DNA of 7,547 bases from Arenicella sp. (GTDB taxonomy: Bacteria > Pseudomonadota > Gammaproteobacteria > Arenicellales > Arenicellaceae). Positions 1 through 5,240 of the stretch are shown here, one piece after another. Each line of letters starts with the position of its first letter. Position 1 is the first letter of the stretch. Both the position numbers and the translations under genes were made by a program. The DNA lies in contig JAESTB010000591.1 of the NCBI GenBank assembly GCA_016763815.1, positions 1 through 7,547 of the forward strand, given 5' to 3'. The notes below the pieces were generated by a model that did not search any database, was not told where the DNA came from, and was given only the letters and a program-made list of their open reading frames with translations.

Positions 1-491
1 GCCGCTTGCGCAGCCGCTTCAGCGGCCAAACGCGCTTGCTCTGCTTCGACTTGTTGAGATGCACTCATCTTAGCCAACTCTTCAGCCGCAATTCGCGCAC
101 GCTCAACTTCAGCCGCTTGCTCTTGCAGTACTAATCGCTCAGCTTCTTGGCGATCGGCTTCTTCTTGCTCTAAAACTTCACGTTTAATGAACGTTCTACG
201 CTTTTTAGTTTGCACTTGTACCGTGCGCGCAATGCCAGTTTTCGTAGTTTGCTGAATTTCAGAGTTAGTCTTTTTCTTCAGCGAAATCTTACCTCGGCCA
301 GCCACCGGCGCCTCTGCAGGTGCGGTTGCGGCTCCAGCTCGAAGAAAGTCAAGCAATTGTCGCTTCTCTTCATCGGTTAGCGAATCGTCGACGGTCTTAC
401 CGGCAACACCGGCATCACCGAGCTGTTTGACGACTCGTTCTGATTCAATGCCAATTTGTTGTGCAAAGGCTTTGATAGTAATGGTTGACAT
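1..491 (-). CDS. infB: Translation initiation factor IF-2, N-terminal part (partial)
   Basis: This open frame starts at ATG 491 and runs off the left edge after 163 codons, so the GTPase domain is not in the window. IF-2 is the GTPase that brings formyl-Met-tRNA to the 30S subunit and promotes subunit joining. Residues 1-50 form the small IF2_N domain (STITIKAFAQQIG, then VVKQLGDAG and LTDEEKRQLLDFLR). A basic stretch with KKRRTFIKRE around residue 90 closely matches E. coli KKRTFVKRD. The remainder is an Ala/Glu/Gln/Arg-rich, probably helical linker, typical of long gammaproteobacterial IF-2. An AAGAG Shine-Dalgarno lies 8 bases before the ATG. The gene follows nusA by 58 bases with no terminator seen, as in the nusA-infB operon. 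Identification is firm from sequence and order together. Confidence 0.96.
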   Translation of the reverse strand, partial: MSTITIKAFAQQIGIESERVVKQLGDAGVAGKTVDDSLTDEEKRQLLDFLRAGAATAPAEAPVAGRGKISLKKKTNSEIQQTTKTGIARTVQVQTKKRRTFIKREVLEQEEADRQEAERLVLQEQAAEVERARIAAEELAKMSASQQVEAEQARLAAEAAAQA

Positions 492-549
492 AATATGTGC
501 TCTTAAATAGTTAGATTGAGTTGCGTTGGTAAGTTGCTTTGGTCGAGAC

Positions 550-2085
550 CTAGCCTTCCTCTGCCACCTCATCTGTCGCATCTGGGTCGATACCCATTTC
601 TTCAAACCAAGGGCGACGTGCAATCATAATTAACGCTTGCGCGCGCTCTTCTGTAATGTTCAAACCGTCGATTGCTAGCAACTCATCAGTTGCCGCCTCG
701 GCGAGGTCTTCCATCGTCTTAATGTCGTTAATTGCTAAGAACTTAGCCGTTGTCTCGTCCATGCCTTCCATGGTCAACAAGTCTTCAGCTGGATCAGCGC
801 CCTTTAGCAGTTCTTCTTTTTGAATCGCCAGTGTAACCAAGGCATCAGCAGCACGCTGACGCAGCTCGTCGACTAGGTTCTCATCGAACTCTTCAACTTC
901 TATCATTTCTTCGCGAGGAATATAAGCCACTTCCTCTAAGCTTGAGAAACCTTCTTGAATTAGAATGATTGCGACATCGGCGTCGATGTCCAACTTAGCC
1001 ATGAATAATTCACGCACATCAGACGACTCTTCTTCAAGCTTTTCGTTAGCTTGCTCATCAGTCATGATGTTGATTTCCCAGCCAGTTAACTCGCTTGCTA
1101 AGCGTACGTTCTGGCCGCCACGACCGATAGATAGAGACAATTGACTATCGTCAACGATCACGTCCATCGCGCCCTTGTCTTCATCAACCATGATTGACTC
1201 AACTTCAGCTGGCGCCAATGCATTAATAACAAATTGTGCTGGGTCTTCAGACCATTTAATAATGTCGACACGCTCGCCATTAATCTCATTCGACACGCTC
1301 TGTACGCGCGAACCACGAATACCTACACAGGCACCCACTGGATCAACTTTTGAGTCGTTCGATTTAACCGCAATCTTTGCGCGTAAACCTGGATCGCGAG
1401 CAGCGCCCATAATTTCAATGATGTTGTCACTAGCTTCTGGTACTTCGGCACGAAACAAGGCCAAGACTAAATCTGGCGAGATGCGGTCTAGAACCAATTG
1501 AGGGCCGCGATTGTTTTGCTTAACTTCGCTTAAGATCGCGCGAACACGATCACCAGGGCGAAGGCCTTCACGTTGAATCATTTTATTCCGCGGCAAAACA
1601 GCTTCGAGACCACCAAGGTCGATGATTGTATCGCCACGTTCTTGACGTTTAACGACACCCGAAAGCATCTCACCTATGCGTGGCTCAAACTCTTCACTAA
1701 TCTTATTTCGCTCGGCTTCACGCACCTTTTGCATGATCACTTGCTTAGCGGCCTGAGCGGCGATTCGACCAAACGGTTCAGCGACTAACTCTTCTTTCAC
1801 GAACTCACCAACTTCTAATGCTGGGTCATGTTCTTTAGCGGCGCTGACACACATTTGCTTAGTCGGGAATTCCAACTCAGCATCGTCTTCAATTACTTCC
1901 CAAACTCGATAAGGAATGTACGAGCCGTCAGTTTGATCAATAACGCAATGCACGTCGATGTCCTCGCGATAACGCTTACGCGTGGCAGTCGCCAACGCGG
2001 CTTCAATAGCTTCGAAGATGATGCCTTTATCAACTGCTTTTTCTGTTGATAGCACCTCGGCCATCATTAAAAGTTCGCTTGCCAT
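550..2085 (-). CDS. nusA: Transcription termination/antitermination factor NusA
   Basis: A 511-residue NusA. It binds RNA polymerase and nascent RNA, promotes pausing and intrinsic termination, and takes part in rRNA antitermination. Visible order: polymerase-binding N-terminal domain (about 1-130, with LATATRKRY and QVIMQKVREAER), S1 domain (about 135-200), KH1 (about 203-278, with DPVGACVGIRGSRVQ) and KH2 (about 280-345, with SIGRGGQNVRLASELTGWE). Two acidic repeats follow (about 365-420 and 432-490), the arrangement of gammaproteobacterial NusA. It is slightly longer than the 495-residue E. coli protein, mainly through an acidic tail after the second repeat. Met1 aligns with the E. coli start, and AGGA/GAGAG purine stretches lie 4-9 bases upstream, so Met7 or Met8 is not preferred. 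The gene sits 60 bases after rimP and 58 before infB in one operon. NusA is known to regulate its own operon in other bacteria; here the leader terminator before rimP is a plausible target (inference). Confidence 0.98.
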   Translation of the reverse strand: MASELLMMAEVLSTEKAVDKGIIFEAIEAALATATRKRYREDIDVHCVIDQTDGSYIPYRVWEVIEDDAELEFPTKQMCVSAAKEHDPALEVGEFVKEELVAEPFGRIAAQAAKQVIMQKVREAERNKISEEFEPRIGEMLSGVVKRQERGDTIIDLGGLEAVLPRNKMIQREGLRPGDRVRAILSEVKQNNRGPQLVLDRISPDLVLALFRAEVPEASDNIIEIMGAARDPGLRAKIAVKSNDSKVDPVGACVGIRGSRVQSVSNEINGERVDIIKWSEDPAQFVINALAPAEVESIMVDEDKGAMDVIVDDSQLSLSIGRGGQNVRLASELTGWEINIMTDEQANEKLEEESSDVRELFMAKLDIDADVAIILIQEGFSSLEEVAYIPREEMIEVEEFDENLVDELRQRAADALVTLAIQKEELLKGADPAEDLLTMEGMDETTAKFLAINDIKTMEDLAEAATDELLAIDGLNITEERAQALIMIARRPWFEEMGIDPDATDEVAEEG

Positions 2086-2106
2086 GTTTCCTAGCTCTCT
2101 ATTTAG

Positions 2107-2130
2107 AAATAAACGTTTTGAAAATAAACG
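2107..2130. repeat. Short direct repeat AAATAAACG in the rimP-nusA spacer
   Basis: Two copies of AAATAAACG (2107-2115 and 2122-2130, plus strand) lie 15 bases apart in the 60-base spacer before nusA. In the operon mRNA they read CGUUUAUUU twice. They could be a protein or RNase E contact site, or chance in AT-rich DNA. No function can be assigned. Confidence 0.3.
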
Positions 2131-2145
2131 CTGTTAAAAGTAAAT

Positions 2146-2607
2146 TTAGTCAAAATCATAGACAGGGACTAATCGCGCTCTGTCCATATCAGAATAAGGT
2201 AATTCAGATTGCTCGCCGTCAACTTCAACAACAGCAAACTCTTCGGTTGCTTCAATTAGCTCACCAGTGAAGCGGCGACGCCCATTTACAAGAGTCGTCA
2301 TCTTGATTTTCACTTGTTGACCAACGACGGCCTTAAAGTGAAGTGGCTTTGCCAATGGACGGTCCATTCCAGGAGAAGACACCTCTAGGGTGTACTGATT
2401 CGAGATTGGGTCTTCAACGTCTAAAATTGCGCTGAACTGACGACTCGCTTTTGTACAATCTTCGACTGTTATCCCGTTTGGCGTATCAATATAGATACGC
2501 ACGATAGAAGTATCACCACCACTCAACTCAACAGCCACCAGCTCAAGCCCTAACGCTTCAGCGCCAGGTATAAGGAGTTCTTCAATGTGTGGAACTGTTA
2601 ATGCCAT
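2146..2607 (-). CDS. rimP: Ribosome maturation factor RimP
   Basis: A 153-residue RimP (formerly YhbC/P15a), close to the 150-residue E. coli length. RimP acts in the cytoplasm on the free 30S subunit, helping late maturation around the S12/S5 region. The N-terminal alpha/beta domain carries GLELVAVEL, then VRIYIDTPNGITVEDCTKAS and the family signature YTLEVSSPGMDRPL (about residues 92-105). The C-terminal SH3-like domain follows from about residue 110 (VKIKMTTLVNGRRRFTGEL) and ends DMDRARLVPVYDFD. The start is ATG 2607; the upstream signal is modest (GAGA and GAAAGA within 15 bases). It is the first protein gene after the initiator tRNA and the leader terminators, and precedes nusA by 60 bases. 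Position and sequence both support the call. Confidence 0.97.
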   Translation of the reverse strand: MALTVPHIEELLIPGAEALGLELVAVELSGGDTSIVRIYIDTPNGITVEDCTKASRQFSAILDVEDPISNQYTLEVSSPGMDRPLAKPLHFKAVVGQQVKIKMTTLVNGRRRFTGELIEATEEFAVVEVDGEQSELPYSDMDRARLVPVYDFD

Positions 2608-2643
2608 TCTTTCAATCTCAATTTAGTTACTTCTTAAAACCTA

Positions 2644-2661
2644 ATTCTGGTCTCCCAGAAT
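2644..2661 (-). promoter_or_regulatory. Perfect hairpin with GNRA tetraloop in the rimP leader
   Basis: On the transcribed (minus) strand this reads ATTCTGG-GAGA-CCAGAAT: a perfect 7-base-pair stem closed by a GAGA tetraloop of the stable GNRA type. It begins 3 bases after the T-run of the terminator at 2664-2685 and ends 36 bases before the rimP start codon. It may act in mRNA stability, pausing or regulator binding. The structure is seen in the sequence; the role is inferred. Confidence 0.6.
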
Positions 2662-2663
2662 AC

Positions 2664-2685
2664 AAAAAGGCGAGCACTGCTCACC
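2664..2685 (-). terminator. Intrinsic terminator / attenuator ahead of rimP
   Basis: On the minus strand GGTGAGC-AGT-GCTCGCC forms a 7-base-pair GC-rich stem (one G-U) with a 3-base loop, followed at once by TTTTT. This is a classic Rho-independent terminator pointing toward rimP and ending 57 bases before its start codon. Because it lies inside the operon leader, it would act as an attenuator controlling rimP-nusA-infB rather than as an end signal. Confidence 0.75.
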
Positions 2686-2712
2686 TATTCCTGATTGAGG
2701 CCGTCGACCTAA

Positions 2713-2742
2713 ATCATATTTCACCACATGCGTTGATCACCA
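2713..2742 (-). promoter_or_regulatory. Weak sigma-70 promoter candidate for rimP
   Basis: On the minus strand a TATGAT box (2718-2713; 5 of 6 to consensus) is preceded, after 18 bases, by TGGTGA (3 of 6). Transcription from it would start near 2706, between the two leader terminators, so its RNA would still pass the attenuator. The -35 match is poor, so this is only a candidate. Confidence 0.25.
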
Positions 2743-2823
2743 ACCAAAGACTAAGGCCTTCGATAAAGTTGTTCAACATTTCAAAATTAATTTTTCACAA
2801 GTAAGCTCAAAATAACATGTAGT

Positions 2824-2855
2824 AAAAACACAAAACCCCGCATAGAGCGGGGCTT
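2824..2855 (-). terminator. Intrinsic terminator downstream of tRNA-fMet
   Basis: On the minus strand CCCCGC-TCTAT-GCGGGG forms a 6-base-pair GC stem (2836-2852), extended to about 9 by flanking A/G-T pairs. It is followed by TTTTGTGTTTTT. The strength and orientation fit a terminator of the tRNA transcript, separating much tRNA synthesis from rimP-nusA-infB. The opposite strand has only a poor T-tract (CTTCC). Confidence 0.85.
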
Positions 2856-2905
2856 CCAGTGAGCTCAATCTAAATTAAACAGATCGAGCAAATTTGGCAG
2901 CAGTG

Positions 2906-2925
2906 AGTTTGACCAACGTCAAACT
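2906..2925. other. 8-base-pair inverted repeat in the tRNA trailer
   Basis: AGTTTGAC-CAAC-GTCAAACT is a perfect inverted repeat with a 4-base loop. No T-run follows on the minus strand, so it is not an obvious terminator. It could be a processing stem between the tRNA and the downstream mRNA, or a protein site in DNA. Function is unknown. Confidence 0.45.
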
Positions 2926-3043
2926 ATAGTAACACTATGCACCGCTAACTTAGCTTAACAAAAATAATCGAGCAGTTGATTATTCTTGGCTAAATTATCT
3001 AACTCTTTAAATCTACACTTACGTAAAAATAAAAAATTTCACT

Positions 3044-3120
<77 letters not shown>

Positions 3121-3137
3121 ACATCAAGTGGAGGCGC

Positions 3138-3166
3138 AATATAATCAATGGCCTTATTAATAGCAA
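3138..3166 (-). promoter_or_regulatory. Sigma-70 promoter of the tRNA-fMet / rimP-nusA-infB operon
   Basis: On the minus strand TTGCTA (3166-3161; 4 of 6) and TATATT (3143-3138; 5 of 6) are separated by exactly 17 bases. The next bases, GCGCC, form a GC-rich discriminator typical of stable-RNA promoters under stringent (ppGpp/DksA) control. A start near 3129-3131 gives a leader of about 9-11 bases before the mature tRNA. Box positions are seen; stringent control is inferred. Confidence 0.75.
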
Positions 3167-3212
3167 GCGTTAATTTCCTTATTTCTAAGCACCCAGACAA
3201 TTAAAGTTTTAA

Positions 3213-3236
3213 GCCCGTTTCAATTAAAAAAACGGC
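3213..3236 (-). terminator. Possible weak terminator after the deaminase gene
   Basis: On the minus strand GCCGTTT and AAACGGGC can pair as 7 base pairs with one bulged G around a 9-base AT-rich loop, followed by TTAAAACTTT. It begins a few bases after the deaminase stop codon. The stem is AT-rich and the tail is not a clean T-run, so it may be weak, and read-through toward the tRNA promoter is possible. Confidence 0.35.
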
Positions 3237-3242
3237 CGTTGC

Positions 3243-4274
3243 CTAAACAGTACTTTCGCAGTGCAATGCCAAAGAGGCCAAATATGTATCTTTATCTGAC
3301 TGTGCTAAAAAACTAGCCTTAAAGCTATTTTCAATCAGCCTGATTGCTTGAGCTTTTGTCATGGCTAAGGACTGATGCAATGCATCAAAATTCTCATTCA
3401 GGTAACCATCAAAATACGCTGGGTCATCAGAGTTTATGGTTACTGCGACACCCTTCTCTAGCAGTTCGAGCACATTGTGTTGTTGCATCGAATCAAAAAC
3501 ACACAATTTAGTATTGGAGAGTGGGCAAACCGTTAAGGCAATTTGTTGCTCTACTAAGTGCACTAACAAAGCCTCATCTTCAACACATCTAACGCCGTGA
3601 TCAATTCGCTCTACTTTGAGATCGTTCAACGAGTCCCATATATATTGCGGCGGCCCTTCTTCGCCTGCGTGGGCGGTGGCACGATAACCCTGTTCGATTG
3701 CCCTTTGGTATAAACGCTTAAATTTCTTTGGTGGGTTACCATTTTCAGCGCTGGCCAAACCGATCGCGACAAATGAATCTTTGTAGGGCTCAGCATCGGC
3801 TAACGCTTGAATACATTGGTCTTCACTCATGTGCCGTAAAAAACTCAAAATCAGCAACACCGACTGCCCCCACCCCTCATTGGCATCGCTAATAGCTCGT
3901 TGAAAGCCAGCCATCATAATCGCAAATGACACGCCATTTGGTGCATATGTTTGCGGTTCAATCATAATTTCAGCATGAACAATATTCTGCTCTTTGCATT
4001 TGAGTAAATAGTCCATCATCAAATGATAGAAGTCGCCTTCATCGATAAGTACCGAGGCACCAAGATAATAGAGGTCCAAAAAGCTCTGTAAATTTTCAAA
4101 TTGATAGGCCTTTTCTACTTCTTCGACGCTAGAATATGGCAACTCAATTGAATTCTTTCGCGCCAGTGACAAAAGCCGATGCGCTTGTAAGCTACCGTCT
4201 ATGTGCAGGTGCAACTCGGCTTTGGGCAGGCTTGCTACCCAGTTGGAAAAATGCGGTTGTGAATCAAGACTCAT
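3243..4274 (-). CDS. add: Adenine/adenosine deaminase (probable adenine deaminase type)
   Basis: A 343-residue zinc-dependent deaminase of the ADA/AMP deaminase superfamily, cytoplasmic, with a TIM-barrel fold. Visible metal and catalytic residues: H22 and H24 (ELHLH), H202 and the catalytic Glu E205 (AHAGEEGPP), H226 (RIDHGV), D283 and D284 (NSDDPAYF). The motifs HAGEEGPP, RIDHGVR, LTVCPLSNTKLCVF and SDDPAYF, together with LQSFLDLYY, resemble the adenine deaminase subgroup (yeast Aah1, Pseudomonas PA0148) more than classical adenosine deaminase. The likely reaction is adenine to hypoxanthine plus ammonia. However, D26 (HIDGS) has Asp where that subgroup, as I recall, usually has Glu; Asp is usual in adenosine deaminases, so substrate choice is not settled. 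The gene is divergent from the deoxyribosyltransferase-permease-phosphoribosyltransferase genes, which favours a purine salvage role. A TATAAT box lies about 30 bases upstream; the Shine-Dalgarno (AAAGAT) is weak. Confidence 0.93.
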   Translation of the reverse strand: MSLDSQPHFSNWVASLPKAELHLHIDGSLQAHRLLSLARKNSIELPYSSVEEVEKAYQFENLQSFLDLYYLGASVLIDEGDFYHLMMDYLLKCKEQNIVHAEIMIEPQTYAPNGVSFAIMMAGFQRAISDANEGWGQSVLLILSFLRHMSEDQCIQALADAEPYKDSFVAIGLASAENGNPPKKFKRLYQRAIEQGYRATAHAGEEGPPQYIWDSLNDLKVERIDHGVRCVEDEALLVHLVEQQIALTVCPLSNTKLCVFDSMQQHNVLELLEKGVAVTINSDDPAYFDGYLNENFDALHQSLAMTKAQAIRLIENSFKASFLAQSDKDTYLASLALHCESTV

Positions 4275-4305
4275 AGTAAAATATCTTTAGTGACGTGTTA
4301 TCGTT

Positions 4306-4334
4306 ATTATAGCCCCAGACCTCAACAAATCGTC
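4306..4334 (-). promoter_or_regulatory. Promoter of the deaminase gene
   Basis: On the minus strand a perfect TATAAT (4311-4306) would start transcription near 4299, about 25 bases before the ATG. No good -35 box sits at 17 bases (GACGAT). At 19 bases CTGACG gives 4 of 6, and it touches the first AGTACAAACA repeat. A weak -35 beside a repeat suggests an activator-dependent or repressible promoter (inference). Confidence 0.55.
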
Positions 4335-4365
4335 AGTACAAACACACAACAATTTAGTACAAACA
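4335..4365. promoter_or_regulatory. Candidate operator: two direct repeats 21 bases apart
   Basis: AGTACAAACA occurs perfectly at 4335-4344 and 4356-4365. The match extends loosely to T-n-AGTACAAACA-n-A. The 21-base period is two helical turns, so both copies face the same side of the DNA. They lie between the divergent promoters: the first abuts the deaminase -35 zone, and the second overlaps the presumed -35 of the rightward promoter. This is the expected layout for one regulator controlling both transcripts. The regulator is not in the window. Confidence 0.55.
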
Positions 4366-4388
4366 GAAAACAATAAGCGTTTTATAGT
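4360..4388 (+). promoter_or_regulatory. Promoter candidate for the rightward salvage operon
   Basis: TATAGT (4383-4388; 5 of 6) is preceded, after 17 bases, by CAAACA (4360-4365; 3 of 6). The -35 lies inside the second AGTACAAACA repeat. The leader to the GTG start would be about 50 bases. The poor -35 agrees with control by a factor bound at the repeats. Confidence 0.4.
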
Positions 4389-4445
4389 GTGCTCGACTGT
4401 GTTTAGGTCTTAAAAAGAAAAACAACTGCAATTGGAGATTCTCAG

Positions 4446-5150
4446 GTGACTAGTTTAAAGCGTTTTCTCGTAATTACCTTGATCATGGCCTTGGCTCAAG
4501 GCTGTGCCAGCACAGCAACCTCGGTATCTACGCTGGAGTCGTCCGCGGCGACTTCGGCTGTGAGCCAATCGACCTATTATATTTATCTAGCTGGGCCAGA
4601 AGTATTTTTGCCTGACCCAATTGGCGCCGGAATCGCCAAGAAGGCCGCCATTGCTGGCCTAAATAAAGACAATAATTGGCCGTTTACCTTAGTCGGCTTA
4701 TACCCAATGGACAACGCGATTGAAGATTTTGCCGCCGACTACAAAACCGGCATAAAAATTTACCACGCCAACATCGCGTTAATGGATAAGGCCGACTTCA
4801 TAACCGCCAACATGGTTCGTTTCAGAGGGCCTAGCATGGACGTAGGAACGGCGTTTGAGATGGGCTATATGACTGGCCTGAACAAACCGGTATTTGCATA
4901 CTATGACGCAAAGCCATTTTACGGCAGCGATGAAAAGCCGGGCCTGTACGCTGATAGAATTGCCAAACACTACCCTCTTTCAAAAGAAAAGCCAGGCGTT
5001 GATGTGCATGGCCAAAGTATCGAAGACTTTAAGATGGAAGATAATTTGATGATGATCGGCTCGCTCGAGACAGGTGAAAATAAAATCAGCCAAAGCTTTG
5101 AGTCGGCCATCATGAAGATTGCTGAAATGATCAAAAACCACCAGAACTAA
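4446..5150 (+). CDS. Lipoprotein with nucleoside 2-deoxyribosyltransferase domain
   Basis: A 234-residue protein starting at GTG, with GGAG 8 bases upstream. Residues 1-20 are a lipoprotein signal (basic MTSLKR, hydrophobic FLVITLIMALA, then AQGC), with Cys20 as the probable lipidated residue. Ala at +2 would favour the outer membrane. A Ser/Thr/Ala-rich linker (21-44) leads to a domain like the nucleoside 2-deoxyribosyltransferases: YIYLAGPEVF (45-54), ADFITANMVRFRGPSMDVG (116-134), TAFEMGYM with the presumed catalytic Glu138, KPVFAYYD (147-154) and a C-terminal EDNLMM (198-203). Family members move 2-deoxyribose between bases by way of a covalent Glu intermediate, and some act as hydrolases. 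Most are soluble and about 150-170 residues; here the lipid anchor and linker account for the extra length. First of three co-directional purine genes, 90 bases before the permease. Domain call is firm; location outside the inner membrane is inferred, and substrate is unknown. Confidence 0.85.
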   Translation: MTSLKRFLVITLIMALAQGCASTATSVSTLESSAATSAVSQSTYYIYLAGPEVFLPDPIGAGIAKKAAIAGLNKDNNWPFTLVGLYPMDNAIEDFAADYKTGIKIYHANIALMDKADFITANMVRFRGPSMDVGTAFEMGYMTGLNKPVFAYYDAKPFYGSDEKPGLYADRIAKHYPLSKEKPGVDVHGQSIEDFKMEDNLMMIGSLETGENKISQSFESAIMKIAEMIKNHQN

Positions 5151-5240
5151 ATGCCACTATATGTTCCATTACGACACGGCCCATTCATCTACCGACACCC
5201 TAGGATCACACAGGCGAACAGCTAAGCAAGGAGAAGCAAT

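Larger units (their letters stand above)
2608..3043 (-). other. Non-coding leader between tRNA-fMet and rimP
   Basis: This 436-base stretch has no convincing gene on either strand. In transcript order it holds a T-rich run just after the tRNA (3024-3036), an 8-base-pair hairpin (2906-2925), a strong terminator (2824-2855), a weak promoter candidate (2713-2742), a second terminator (2664-2685), a tetraloop hairpin (2644-2661) and the rimP ribosome site. The comparable E. coli metY-rimP interval also contains terminators (recalled, not checked). rimP expression probably depends on read-through, on an internal promoter, or on both. Confidence 0.7.

Noticed and set aside
1175..1501. A 108-codon plus-strand open frame
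   Set aside because: It is antisense to the KH/S1 region of nusA and its translation has no recognisable family features.
2062..2067. Alternative NusA start at Met7 or Met8
   Set aside because: The upstream Met1 aligns with the E. coli NusA start and has purine-rich ribosome-binding sequence at a suitable distance.
2589..2804. A 71-codon plus-strand open frame in the rimP leader
   Set aside because: It overlaps the rimP start and the opposite-strand terminator, lacks a ribosome site and has no recognisable motif. The conserved gene order explains the region as a leader.
4275..4445. Purine riboswitch ahead of the salvage genes
   Set aside because: The conserved three-way-junction loop sequences are absent and the leader of the rightward transcript would be only about 50 bases. 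The notable elements look like DNA operator sites.
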